A stretch of 64,000 bases of DNA from positions 16,024,318-16,088,317 of the forward strand of contig NC_079372.1 in assembly GCF_021018895.1 (NCBI RefSeq), read 5' to 3'. The position numbers and the translations under genes were made by a program. Positions 1-11,480 of the stretch are shown piece after piece. The stretch is from Seriola aureovittata. Taxonomy: Eukaryota; Chordata; Actinopteri; Carangiformes; Carangidae. The notes under the pieces were generated by a model. It ran no database searches. It saw only the letters and a list, made by a program, of their open reading frames with translations, and had not been told where the DNA came from. How positions within the stretch are numbered: the first letter of the stretch is position 1; each line of letters begins with the position of its first letter.

Positions 1-259
1 TGATTTTTGTTGGGTCTTGTACCAAAAAAGCATAGGAGCATATGATTTGAAGGCCGGGGGCAACTCTGTAGCACCACGATGCTTCATTTATGGTCTGTCG
101 ACACACGTTTGACCTTAATCAAAAATATTGCATTTAGCAATTTGCACTTGCTCTTTAACTTTGATTCTTGTTGCGTTAAGAAGTAAAACTAAGTGGTAAA
201 TGTTTGCATTTACATAAGATAACCTAAGCATTTTACTATTTGCCTCTCATTCACACACA

Positions 260-300
<41 letters not shown>

Positions 301-511
301 ACACGCACCAATGGCATCTTCTAAAATCTTTTCTTCTTTTCTATCCTGTTAATCACCTTGTGATGCTTTGAAGTTTGGGATCCAATACTACTGAGAACCA
401 CATAGTTGATAAAAATTCTTATGCTATGATATCTTTTACCTGACTTCACCAGTGTGTCCGCTCTAAACTCTAACCAGTGTTGCCGGCCCTCTGCCTTTCC
501 CTCCTGAACAG
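1..511 (+). other. 3' part of ntsr1 intron 1
   Basis: This is non-coding sequence upstream of the exon 2 acceptor. It holds a (CA)n tract at about 252-298 and ends in a pyrimidine-rich acceptor (cctttccctcctgaacag). Exon 1 must lie upstream of the window. I see no other feature. Confidence 0.75.
252..298. repeat. (CA)n microsatellite
   Basis: An almost uninterrupted CA dinucleotide run within ntsr1 intron 1. Confidence 0.95.
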
Positions 512-713
512 GTGAATGCGTTTCTGTCCTTCGTGGTTCCCATGGTGGCCATATCTGCGCTGAACGGGATCATAGCCAATCAGCTGCTGCGAATGTTCCG
601 CGAGGCAGAGCAAGACAACCGGGTGTGCATCATTGGGGGAAATCCCACCATGCTGAACGTCACAGTGGAGCCAAACCGCGCTCAATCGCTTCGCCATGGA
701 GTTCTTGTCCTCC
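512..713 (+). CDS. ntsr1: ntsr1 exon 2 (TM5 to ICL3 of neurotensin receptor 1)
   Basis: This is an internal coding exon of neurotensin receptor type 1, a Gq-coupled class A GPCR of the plasma membrane that binds neurotensin. The translation opens VNAFLSFVVPMVAISALN, which is TM5, continues through IIANQLLRMF into the third intracellular loop, and ends VEPNRAQSLRHGVLVLR at the foot of TM6. The RHGVLVLR block is characteristic of NTSR1. The acceptor is AG at 510-511 and the donor is GTAAGT from 714. The exon is 202 bp, starts in phase 0 and ends in phase 1: the final c joins ga of exon 3 to make the Arg before AVVIAF. Exon 1, with the N-terminus, TM1-TM4 and the E/DRY motif, is off the window. 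The GTG at 512 is an ordinary Val codon, not a start. NTSR2 is the main alternative, but the C-tail in exon 4 favours NTSR1. Confidence 0.95.
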
Positions 714-730
714 GTAAGTGACCCCCACCT

Positions 731-733
<3 letters not shown>
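714..733 (+). promoter_or_regulatory. ntsr1 exon 2 splice donor
   Basis: A consensus GTAAGT follows the ctcc that ends exon 2. A long CA tract begins only about 20 bp downstream. Confidence 0.85.

Positions 734-806
<73 letters not shown>
734..806. repeat. (CA)n microsatellite next to a splice donor
   Basis: A compound CA repeat interrupted by ata and tata, about 73 bp long, begins about 20 bp inside ntsr1 intron 2. Intronic CA repeats this close to a donor can bind hnRNP L; that role here is inference. Confidence 0.9.
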
Positions 807-959
807 GAAAGAGAGCTGGTTATTTGAAGGTTATCTTTTAAAAGACTGAGAGATATTTTCCAACATAGCCCACATCATATCTTACTAATATACAGAGGAG
901 ACATTTTTAATGACCAGGTTATCATCTACAGTATGTTGCTTTTGTGTCATTCATCCATT

Positions 960-1400
960 CAGTTTCAGGTTCAGGTTTATTGTCATTTCCATAAAGATGC
1001 TTGACATACATCAGCCTAAAAAACCCTCAGAGCAACATAGAACAGACATACAAGCACCACACAGTCTTGGGTAAGAGAGAACACTCTTACAACAGCAGCA
1101 ACAACTTGGATGTTTTCATGGTCCGGTACATTTTCTTGACATGATGGAAAGTCTTTAAAAGTCACCAGCATTGTTTGTTGATCACTACAGCTCTGGCAGA
1201 TAACAATAGAGGTGATAGAGGTGAGCTCCCTCGACAGATGGTATGGAGGGAACTTCATGATCTTAAACTCCTCCAGTGGAGAACAAGTCTTTGGACCCAA
1301 CCACAACATTCGCGCACCTTTCCTTGTGAATATAAGCACACAGTGTATTGGCCATGAATCCCACCAGACGGCGATTCCAGTAGTGAATTAGCTCGATGAC
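960..1400 (-). repeat. Antisense LINE-like 3' end
   Basis: Read on the minus strand, the segment ends with an AATAAA-type signal (gacaataaacctgaacctga) and a short CCTGAA repeat, as fish LINE 3' tails do. Upstream on that strand (about 1250-1400) there is coding-like sequence (YIHKERCANVVVGSKDLF), but I cannot assign it to a named clade. The family is uncertain. Confidence 0.45.
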
Positions 1401-2275
1401 CATGTCCAGAATGTTGCTATGTGCCGGCTTGCCAGCAATAATATCAGGCCCGCCAAATTATGTAGATATTCTGATTATAATTTTTTTCAATCTTACAATA
1501 ATAATAATAATCAAACTGACAGCCCCACATTTAGATATAATGGTCAAATAGAGAATCCACCACCTCCTGAAGAATGCATATTACACTTTCATCTATGTTG
1601 AGAGTGAATGACAAACAAGCTTTAGCAATTTTGCCTGCAAAATAAAAGCGCAAGAAAGTGTTTGAGTTTTGCTTCATAATAGCGGCAATTTTTTTTTTGT
1701 AAATGACAAAAGCATTTAAATATTTGGTCTGCTAGAGGCTGCTGTGTCTGCATGCGCTGCCATGGCAACCAAACAATTCATGTTACATGTTTGCATTACA
1801 TCAACCTGAAGCCTTCCTGATTTTAAATCCCTGACACCAATGTTTTGTGTGTCTGCCAGTGAGTTTGTTTGACTGCGTGCCTATCGCTAACTGTGATGCT
1901 TTTCTCACACCAGAAAATCACATAGTAGAGTTCATCTGAGCTTCAGTGAATACTCGCAGAGCTACCTCGTGAACTTCTGTGTACTACTGCAGCTTGTAAA
2001 GCAAGTGATTTCACTGCAAAATGTTGCTGTTTTCAGTAGAGGTTAGACCTTGAAAAATTTTGCAGGAAAGAGCCTTTTGTGTTTGGTCCACACCACTGTG
2101 CAGCAGCAGACACACACAACACACTCAGTTAGTGTAAAAGTAATTTTAACTAACCATGGGAATTAAGCAGCTGATAACCAGATATATTTTATGTTCAAAC
2201 CAGTTCTTAAAAAGGAGTTATTTGTTCACGCTCTCTCTCTGCTTGGCCTTTCTGGCATTTGCAGTAAAACACATA

Positions 2276-2818
2276 AGCTGTGTCCCAATTCAGGGGTATC
2301 ATCCTTCGGAGGACGCAGTCCATGAATGTGTGGCTCTTCATAACTGTTGTAGACACTGAAGGCCAAACGGATATGAAACAGTCTAGCCTATGAAGGATTT
2401 TTGCTTTGGGTCATCAGCTGTGTCTGCCCTTACCATTGCCTCCTGTCGCCTAGCAACCTTTATAACAAGTAACTTTTTTTCCACAAAAACCTGACGGTTT
2501 AAGGCCCTTGGTTTTAACACTTATTCCGTTAGCTGTTGATCTGAGCTGGAACCTAATACTTACAGTGTAAGTAAGTGTAAGTGTAATCTTTGGGCTCTCT
2601 GTGTGTGTTGTTTTCTACCATATTATTTTCATTACCAGCATGCAATGAATCTTGTGATAGATTGGGCCACTAAGGATCCACCCGTTGGAGCATTCGTTGC
2701 CCAGGAAAAGAAGGCAGCATTTCTCCGCCACATTTGAACAAACCTTCGAAACACTGTGACGCAGTCGATTTTCAAATGCAGCCCTGAAAGTATGAAGCAT
2801 CTGAATTGGGATAAAGCT
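2276..2818. mobile_element. Putative hAT-like MITE
   Basis: The left end agctgtgtcccaattcag and the right end, read as its reverse complement agctttatcccaattcag, form imperfect terminal inverted repeats about 540 bp apart. The tgtcccaattc terminus is typical of abundant non-autonomous fish hAT-type elements. I do not see a clean 8-bp target duplication, so the exact ends and superfamily are tentative. Confidence 0.5.
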
Positions 2819-3929
2819 AAAAATGTCTTTCTATAATGATTCCCTTCTCGTTGTTCCGACTTACGTCATCGTATCACAGATTGAATTTAAGCTTAATCGG
2901 ATCAAGGTGAATCTGGTGGCCAGATGTGGTCCGGTTTGGTCTGTAACAGTCCCACTTAGAGCAGGCGCTGCTGAGACCTGTCCTGGTGCATGATGAGTAG
3001 TGTTGCACTTTAGTGACAATACAATTGGTTTGATAATGCCAGGCAGCTTCAATTATGGAAAGAGCACTTTGAAATGATTTCTGATCCTACTCTGACTGTG
3101 ACTGCATCCTTTGTCACACACAGAGACAGACTAATCTTCACTGTAATGGGCCTCATGTTCTGTATTCATCAATTATGAAAGCAGCGTGAGATATTGACCA
3201 GAATGGAGAAGAGATTAATTTCGCCTTTTCCCGTCTCAATCCCCCATCAACTCTGTCTCTTTTTCTCTGTAACTTCATTACACCTGCTCTTTATGTGTGC
3301 ATGTGTGTGTGTCATAATTCCAATTCAGTGGCTCCCCATTCGAAACCCAGTTAGTCATAATTATCCTGACTTTGTCCAGCAGTTTCATTTGATAGCCCAA
3401 CATTGACTTTTAGTAATCGCTCTACTTCGCTATGAAACCATAGAGTATTAATTTAAGGTGTCCACAGTGAGTCGTGGTTTCTAGAAATAGCCAATAAAAA
3501 GACTTCAATAAAATAGCTTTCCCACACACTTAGACAGTTTTCACAGTAAAGCAGTGTGGTCATTTAGTCTGTTTAATACCAGCTGTGCGCTGCAGGGAAG
3601 TCTGCTCACTGTGTAGCATGTGTTTGATTCTCAAACAGTGTATAAACACACAATGACCCCTGCCTGCTTGAAATGTCTTCCTTTTCTTCTTGAATGTTTA
3701 CCTCATCCTGGAAAAGGTCCAGAGTTAATGCATTAGGCCTACTCATACCAGCTCCACATACACAAATCAATCAGGGCTAAGACTCTTTAAAACCAGACCC
3801 TTTAAAATGGTTTACAGGAGTGCCGGTATGTTTTAAAGGTTAGAGCATTTATGTAATTTACGGCACACAAGATGGAATTGTAAAATCTCTTCTTTCATTG
3901 ATTACATAATGGTTGTAGACTTTAAAAAC
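2819..3929. other. Intronic sequence, nothing recognised
   Basis: AT-rich ntsr1 intron 2 sequence. I see no coding exon, RNA gene or clear repeat here. Confidence 0.6.
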
Positions 3930-4085
3930 AAACATCATTGTAGTTTTACTCCTCCTCTCTCAGGCTTCTCTCTGAAGCTCTAGTAACAGCAGGTTGGTGA
4001 GCCAATCAGAAGAGAGGAGGCTCTGAGCCTCTCTTCTGAGTGAGCGAATAAAAATATAGCAGATTTCAAGTAAACACTCAGAAAA
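3930..4085 (-). mobile_element. Truncated copy of the 8629-9099 MITE, inverted
   Basis: The reverse complement matches the interior of the TTAA-flanked MITE at 8629-9099. Shared landmarks include ctcagagcctctcttctga, the ggttggtgagccaatcagaa block, and the gtttac/ctgaaatctgctatattttt block. Neither terminal repeat is present, so both ends are lost. Confidence 0.7.
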
Positions 4086-4670
4086 AATATTTTTTTTAAT
4101 TTTTAAATATTTTTTATTACAGTACAACAGAAGTTTCTCACAACTTTCTGAACTTATTCACTTTTGTTAAGAGACTTGGTTAGTTTGTTGGCAAAGCTGC
4201 AATTTATTCTTCTACACCATATCAACCTGGTCGCATTATTTTGCTTTGAGACTGTAAGAAAATTTAAATTTGGTTGCTATTTCATGGCCATACTCTTATA
4301 TATATTCTTTAATGTTGAAGTTGCGGTGAAGTCACTGTTCAGTCATTAATTACCAGACAGTGACTGTCATATGTATGGAGCCATATATTCAAAGAGCTGC
4401 GAAAGCAGAGGATGGATTGCCCTGGTTTCAGAATAACTTTCTGATAAATGTGTGTGTATAGTGTATGAGTGTGTGCATGTGTGCATATGTATGTGTGTGT
4501 GTGTGTGTTTGTGTGTGTGTGTGATGACCGAGCGACTAATTGGGACCGACTGACAGTGACAAATAGCAACAGGCACAGAGCTGAGGATGGAGCTGCCATG
4601 CTGGAATAGACTCCAGACAAATGAGAGCCCTGTCTGCCTCGATGGACTACAGGAGTGTAGTCCAACACAT

Positions 4671-4706
<36 letters not shown>

Positions 4707-5505
4707 CTCAACACATTTAAAACCCACGCTGTTGTCCTCTATCGCTGTTTTTGCAACTTGAGTGTGTCCGTGTCCTGTACTGTATGTGTATCTGCTAATG
4801 TTCATTGATAGTTCAAGGTAGCAAATGGAGAAGCAATTGCCTTTTGAGATGTGTTGGCGTTTCAGCAACAGTGCACTAAATTAGTATGTCCACCATGGGA
4901 TAGAAAACAATCTGGTGACAGTGTGGGCTGAGAGTGTTTCTTTGTGAGACCCAAAGTGTCGCCTGAAGAATACCTGAGCTGTACTTAACCACCTGGAGAA
5001 AATCACCACTGAGCTACAAGAGACAAGAAATGAAAATGGAAAGGTACGTCAGACTATGATGTAATCTCTCCTGAAAGGCAAGACAAAGCGGCACTCAAAT
5101 ATCGCAGCCAAAGAGAAACAAATGACACTCCCATCAGCCACAGCTGACTTCGCATCTGTTGTAATAAAAGATCCCATGTAGCCCAAAAAACACTACCACC
5201 ATAGACGACCATTGTAAAATCAAACTATTGACAGGACGCCTCAAGCTTTGGTCAAATGACACAAAAGCAAGCTTTCTTTTTCATACTTCATAATATTCTA
5301 TATTCTATTTTGTTGTTTTGCATCTCATTTATAGGTCACTTGTTAGTTACTTCAAACCTTTACATTGTGATGAACACATTTATTGTGAATTTATGTGGAA
5401 ACATGGTAAGACATCTTCACATATTACATACGATTTGATATTTAACTAAGTGACTTTGATGGATCAAAGTGGTAAGGTGATGAAAAACAAATGATCAAAG
5501 ACAAA
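4086..5505. repeat. Intronic sequence with (GT)n and (CA)n microsatellites
   Basis: The region contains a GT-rich run at about 4485-4522 and a CA run at about 4673-4704. The long open frames across them are products of the dinucleotide repeats. No other feature is recognised. Confidence 0.75.
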
Positions 5506-5720
5506 ATCAATCAATCAATCAGACAATCATTTTATTTGTCCCCAGCGAGGAAATTGGGTTTGCAGCAGTGGGATATATGCATTGAGCACACATCAAAACA
5601 TAAAAACTAAAAAACACGGGGCTCATAAATACAAAACCAAGACCGAAAAAAAAGGACAATAAGTTAATACATACAAAACAGAAACAGTACATTAGACAAT
5701 AATTTAGCATCTACATTTAC
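5506..5720 (-). mobile_element. Antisense LINE 3' end with (ATTG)n-type tail
   Basis: On the minus strand the segment reads through ccaatttcctcgctggggac, then aaataaaa, then a short gatt repeat (+ strand aatcaatcaatc at 5507-5519). This is the usual 3' end of L2/Rex1-like fish LINEs. There is no coding part. Confidence 0.6.
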
Positions 5721-6049
5721 CTTCTAGAGTTTAGGAGGGGGACGGCACAGGGTATAAAAGAGTCTGAAAGGATGGATTTATGGATTTAGCTGTGTAGAAG
5801 AATAACCAAAATCAACACATTTTATTTAACAACACTTATTATAGATAGGTAGATTGAGAATCAAATCCTGACAGGCATCAACTGGAGGGACTGGGACTTT
5901 AAGAGAAGACAACGTTGCATTGTGGAGAATCTAATGTGATTTTAGGTTCTAATAAAGCTTCCAAATGAATGTTGACTCGTTTTCCCTATAACATCACAAG
6001 TAAGAAGAGAAGAACAGCCAGGCCACATCAGGTGATGTGGACAAGTCCA

Positions 6050-6890
6050 ATAGTTCAACCTGTTCTACAACAGGTTTGACACAGCCTCACCTGTTCTCTC
6101 TCCCACTGCTTCAGCTGCATGTTCTACTACGGCATCTTCTCCACAACCTGACACTGCAGTTGCAACTCCCTCCACACTGGGGTCAAGTCTCCTACCCTTT
6201 ACAGCAGAGGAGGTGAGGGCGGAGCTCAAGAGGCTATGTCCTGGACAGGCAACAGGCCCGGATGGTATGTGTCCGAGGCTGTTAAAGGACTATGCAGCCC
6301 AGCTGGCTGAGCCTATCCAGAGGATCTTCAACTTCAGTCAACAAACAGGGAGGGTCCTGGTCCTGTGGAAAACATCATGTCTTGTTCTGGTGCCTAAAGT
6401 AAGGCGACAGGCTGAGATAAATGACTACAGACCGGTGGCCCTCACATCACACATCATGAAGACCCTGGAGTGGCTGCTTCTCCACCTTCTGAGGCCACAG
6501 GTTGAACATGCACTAGACAGTTCGCCTACAAAGAACATATTGGAGTGGATGATGCCGTCCTTTACCTGCTCCACACATTCTTAGCAGCATGTCAGACATG
6601 AACACAAGCTGGTAAAAAAGGCTGGGTCTGTGCTTGGCAGGAGTCGGGACTCACTCAGGACTGTTGTGGAGCGACAAATGCAATGTAAGATGGAGGCCAT
6701 CTTGGACAATACCAGCCATCCTCTCCACAACATTCTGGCAGGACAGAGAAGCAGCTAACGTCTCATCTCACTGTGCTGCAGAACAGAGAGGTTCAGGAGA
6801 TCCTTTGTTCCCACTGCCATCAGGCTATACAACACCTCAGCCAAAGGAAGTGGACTAATCTAATTATTATTTATTATTATTATTGTGTGA
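6050..6890 (+). pseudogene. LINE (Rex1/L2-like) reverse transcriptase fragment
   Basis: This is a degenerate non-LTR retrotransposon. A frame from about 6170 to 6584 contains the N-terminal RT blocks GQATGPDGM, then WKTSCLVLVPK, then INDYRPVALTS and MKTLEWLLL, corresponding to RT motifs before the catalytic YxDD. The frame then jumps to typical C-terminal sequence: HPLHNILAG at about 6720, and in another frame SFVPTAIRLYNTSAKGSG at about 6800-6850. The central RT core, including YxDD, is missing through an internal deletion, and several frame changes are present. It is not functional. The 3' UTR continues beyond the inserted repeat, at 7236-7360. Confidence 0.85.
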
Positions 6891-7235
6891 GGGCTGCACG
6901 GTGGTGCAGTGGTTAGCGCTGGCGCCTCAAAGCAACAAGGTTCCTGATTCGAGTCCCGGCTCGGCCGTGGGATCTTTCTGTGTGGAGTTTGCATGTTCTC
7001 CCCGTGCAAGTGCGGGTTCCCTCCGGGTACTCCGGCTTCCTCCTACAGTCCAAAGACATGCAAAATGGGGACTAGGCTAGTTGGATGTGTCTATGAGTGT
7101 GAATGGTCTGTCTCTATGTGGCGACCTGTCCAGGGCTTCCCCCGCCTCTTGCCCGAAAAGATGCTGGGATAGGCTCCAGCCCCCCTGCGACCCTACTAGA
7201 GGATAAGCGGTAGAAAATGGATGGATGGATTAGTA
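6891..7235 (+). mobile_element. tRNA-headed fish repeat inserted in the LINE
   Basis: The element opens with a tRNA-like head containing an A-box-like tggtgcagtgg (6902-6912) and a B-box-like gattcgagtcc. A body follows with the familiar fish block tgtggagtttgcatgttctc, then tccaaagacatgca and gggataggctccagccccc, and it ends ggataagcggtagaaaatggatggatgg. It interrupts the LINE 3' untranslated region. The family is very widespread in teleosts; I do not assign a database name. Confidence 0.85.
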
Positions 7236-7360
7236 TTGTTGTTGTTATTATTATTATTATCAACAATGAGCTAATAGACACATGAATTTCCCCTAGGGGA
7301 TATATAAAGTATCTATCTATCTATCTATCTAGCTATCTATCTATCTATCTATCTATTTAT
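7236..7360 (+). mobile_element. 3' terminus of the split LINE, with (ATCT)n tail
   Basis: A TTA-rich stretch, then catgaatttcccctagggga, then tatataaagt and an (ATCT)n run at 7310-7357. This is the standard 3' end of Rex1/L2-like fish LINEs and completes the element broken at 6890. Confidence 0.8.
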
Positions 7361-7399
7361 TTAAATTAATGCTCAAATTGAAAAAATATTTGCAGGTCA

Positions 7400-7620
7400 G
7401 CAAAGATTGTGATGTCTGAATACTTATGTGATACTTCATTTTTTTCTTTTTAATAAATCTGTAAACATTTCTAAAATTCTGTTTTGGCTTTGTCATTAGG
7501 AGGTATTGAATGCAGTTTGATGAGGGAAAAAATTTATTGAAATGATTTTACCATAAGGGTGCAACATAGCAAAATGTGAAAAAAGGTGAAGGGGTCTATA
7601 TTTTCTGAATGCACTGTGAA
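7400..7620 (+). mobile_element. Tc1/mariner-like transposon terminal fragment
   Basis: The segment carries the typical Tc1-like fish terminus: ctgaatacttatgtgat, aataaatctgtaaacattt, tttggctttgtcatta, gatgagggaaaaa, aaggggtct and finally ctgaatgcactgtg. The transposase part and the other end are absent. Confidence 0.8.
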
Positions 7621-8624
7621 TGCACACTTTGAAAACCTCTTCTGTAAACTCTTGTAATCACAATTTTAGCAAGTAATGCACTGTTAGGCACAATTACATA
7701 TAATACACCTTAATTTGTAAGTAACATGAACTTTTGCCATTCCCAGCTGAATTAGTCAATATCTGCTCAGCATCTAAACTATTTGATTACATCTATACCA
7801 CTCTATATATAGGCTAACAAAATTATAATATTTATACTACAACAGTAATAATATTGTATGGCATCTTTGGTTCAACATTCACTCTCAGAATAGCTGTATT
7901 TTGCCCTAAAAGAAATTCTAAGACTCCATATTTTCTAATTATGAAATGTACTATAAATATGATAATGTGTATGTGGAGATGGGAGGCTTAATTTAATCAT
8001 TAAAATATCCTGCCCACAGGCACAACCACTTTCTCCAAGAGAACCCCTGTCTTCTGTGGATGTGTCCATCCAAACTAGACTTTAATTTTATCCCTTAATT
8101 TATATTTCTACAAGGTATCCCATGGTTTTATTGATGTCATTTTTTGTTTCCAGGTGCTTTCAAGGCTGTGGCCGGGAAGCAGCTGATTTATTTAAAAACT
8201 CTGTCATCATTAAATTTTGGGCTATGGCACTGATGAATAGTATAAGTTTGGCCGAATGCTAGGTCTGCAACAAGTTTCATAATGTTTTTTCTTAGACAGC
8301 AGGTTACCTGGACTAATTCACTTTTGCAGTGACTGCTGTTCAGTTAAAAATACTGCAGAAGGTACAATCCAATACAGACAACACATGAGGGTTTTGATAC
8401 ATATATTCATATGTTTAGCTACTTACTCTAAGAATACATGCAGTTTTTACTTCAGTATTGCTTTATACCTCAAGGACTTGTAGAAATGACATGTTGGGCA
8501 CTTTGCCAAAGAACACTTTGTTATTGTTTGCACACACAAAGAGAGTTCTGCAGATTTTATAGCCAAGATATTCACAGTTGCTATAGGGAACTATAAAATC
8601 AAAATTTACACTGTTTTCAAGACA
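7621..8624. other. Intronic sequence, nothing recognised
   Basis: AT-rich intron 2 sequence without an exon, RNA gene or repeat that I can support. Confidence 0.6.
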
Positions 8625-8628
8625 TTAA

Positions 8629-9099
8629 AGGTCCCATATTGTACAAAGTGAGATTTTTATGTCTTTTTTGATTATAAAGCAGGACTAGGTTCTATTTTAA
8701 CACTGTGAAAGTATCAAGGCGCTCAGTCCGAGAAATGCACACAGTCTGTATTCAGAAACTGAGCCTGTGATGTCACAACAAAGCAGTCACCACCCTCAGC
8801 CATGACCCAAGCCTAGCCCGCCCACACACATCATCCAACATTGCAGGATTTGGTTTCTCTGAGTGTTTACCTGAAATCTGCTATATTTTTATTCTGTCAC
8901 TTAAAAAACAGCCCTGACGCTCAGAGCCTCTCTTCTGATTGGTTCACCAACCTGTTGTTACCAGAGCTCCAGAGAGAAGCCTGAGAGGAGATTTAAAACA
9001 ACATTGAGATGTTTTTTGTGCTTAATACCACAAGTATATCTTCTTATGTATTTCAAAACATCAAATAAAACACTGTAAAAAGTGTGAAATATGGGACCT
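8629..9099. mobile_element. TTAA-flanked MITE, 471 bp
   Basis: The ends are perfect 12-bp terminal inverted repeats (aggtcccatatt), immediately flanked by TTAA at 8625-8628 and 9100-9103. TTAA target duplications are used by Kolobok and piggyBac elements, so this is a non-autonomous member of one of them. There is no coding sequence. Confidence 0.85.
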
Positions 9100-9103
9100 T
9101 TAA

Positions 9104-11195
9104 AACATACTGAATGATGCAACACCACTGCAGATGTTTCAAACAAGTGCTAAATTACGGAATGGACACCAATTTTAACTTCACTTGCGCTGTTTTGTGC
9201 CCATTCTTCCAAATTTGCCACAGAAAGCACAGTATATTGAATGTAGCCGCAAGTGCAGTTCTGAGATGAAATTGTATTGACAGAAGTTTATTGAGAAGGA
9301 ACAAAGAGGATGGAGCTCAGGTTGAAAGGACTACAAAAGACTCTGCAGGGCAGTTTGTATTGCCTCATCATCCAATCACAACAGTATGGATTCAAATACA
9401 GAAGAGATAAATGAAAGAGAAGAAGAATGAGGAGACGAGAGAAGAGCTGAACAAATCTTGTTAAAAAGCTGTTTGAATGAACCATTGATTTGTGCCATTC
9501 TCAGCTGAAACTACTCTTTTCTGCCTTAATGAAAAGAGCTACTACTTTTTATCTCTTTCAAACGGGTCAAGTCCCTGTCTAATTCATGTTGTGTGCTATT
9601 TCCTGGTGTCATAGATTTTTGTCTAAGATGTGTTCTGTTTTAATGAGGAGTGCTGTCATGCATGCGAGAATCTATACTGAATTTAAACAATTACTAATAC
9701 AATATGGTATGAATGTATCAGGTATGAACAGCAAATAAAATAACAATATCTGAATTTTTTGTTAGCTGCTTGATACAATTTGTCACTCTACTTCCTCTCA
9801 AAGTATCAGTCAAATCAAAACACACATACACACATCATACACACACTGCTTCAACTAGCTGAGCTAACTCTGTCCACTGGTGGCAGGAACATTAATACAG
9901 AAATCATATAAAAGAGGCTCTCTCTGTAACTCCTGATTATCAGACATTTCAAAGGTAAACCAGGTGGCTATTAGAAATAATATGATGTAGATTTACAGGC
10001 ACCTACATAAAGGTGTGAATAGCTTTGAGTTCAATATTCAGACATCCAGAGAGATTCATTCCCAATAGCCTTTCATTATTTCACCAGATTTGCTAGTAAG
10101 TGATGTGCCACAGGTGTTTTTTTATCTCATGAGCCGATATTGAAGCCTGTCCCTCTCTGACTTGACAATAGACATAAATTACTGAGCTGAAGTTTGGGAA
10201 AATTGCAAAGACAGATTTTCTGATGTTTTTCGGTCACTTTCAATTATAATTTTTTCACACAACCAACTTACATTCATCTGGAACTTCTCTAATTATGTGC
10301 ACAATCAACTTTTTTTATATTATGTAATATGACCCAATGCACTTTTAAGACCTGTTTCATTACAGTTTTGAAATCATGCAATAAGGCCCAATGCAAACTG
10401 ACTTTTTAATATTCTCTCCCTAAAAACATTCTGTTCTATCTCCACCAGACCATTAACACTTACACAGCTTTTATTTAGGTTAACTGTTAATGTCAAACAC
10501 AAAACACAACAAATGTTGGAGAGTCTCTCACACCTGTCCACCCCTCACCTGGAAAACATGAATAACAGGGTAAGTTGCACAATAAGTAGGCTACATTTAG
10601 ACAAGTCACTGAAAATTACTTAAACACTTATGTCTGACCAAGTGTTTCAAGCTTGCCATGTTGGCCCAGAAGCCCACAATATCTGTCTACTGCCAAGCTA
10701 GGCTTTGGCATTGTCTGATAGTATAGGAACTCCATAATTGCGTCATGTTCCTGTGGGCTGTGGTAAGGGAGAAGGTGGGTATACCTTTTTTTTTTTGAAG
10801 AGAAACACGTGTAGAGTGACAAACTTGTTCTCACTGCATATAGATACTTCAAAGAGTCAAGTGACACTAACAAGTTGTTCGGAGCAGTAAGAGTTTTTAT
10901 TTCTTATTAATCTGAATAAATTAATGTTTATACTTCAGAAGAAACTAATATGTATATTGTTACCTCTCCACAAAGTAAAGACCATCCTCCACCCCACATT
11001 CAGCCCTCTGTCTTACATCCACAAGGTAAGGGAAGCAGAGGAGTGCTAAAGCGATTCACTCATCTGATCTGCAGCTGCAGCGTAATACAGTGTGCACCGT
11101 GGGTTTGGTAGTTCAGCAGTTGAAAAATGGTGTTCCAAAGGAAAGTGCTGAAAATATTCTATATGAAGCATACATTTCAACGGTTATTGAATTGT
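9104..11195. other. Intronic sequence, nothing recognised
   Basis: Plain AT-rich intron 2 sequence. Short open frames here have no recognisable similarity. Confidence 0.6.
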
Positions 11196-11480
11196 TTTGG
11201 TGGGCTTTTTTTTTTTTTTTTTTTAAAGTGCATATTTTTTTGCTGGGTCCATGCACTGTTTTTTGTACCAGGCTGTGAACATGTTTATTTTTATTGTAAA
11301 GATGGGCATTTTAACATGGGAGTCTATGGGGACTGACTCAATATTGTATCCAGCTTCAAGTGGTCATTTGAGGAACTGCAGTTTTGGCACTTGCATGTTG
11401 GCTTGGTTTTTCAGCCGCAGATGTTGCTGCTTGGCTCCAAAAAGTGTCCCACTGAGAACCATGCCAGGGAGCCTGCATGC
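11196..11480 (+). repeat. Interspersed fish repeat (unnamed)
   Basis: A poly-T run (about 11205-11224) is followed by phrases I recognise from abundant teleost interspersed repeats: gtaccaggctgtgaacatg, gggcattttaacatgggag then tctatggggactgac, and cagcttcaagtggtcattt. The overlapping short open frames are not genes. Confidence 0.55.

Noticed and set aside
470..805. Minus-strand open frame over exon 2
   Set aside because: It is the shadow of the ntsr1 exon plus a translated GT repeat.
4339..4868. Several overlapping open frames
   Set aside because: They consist largely of translated CA/GT dinucleotide repeats.
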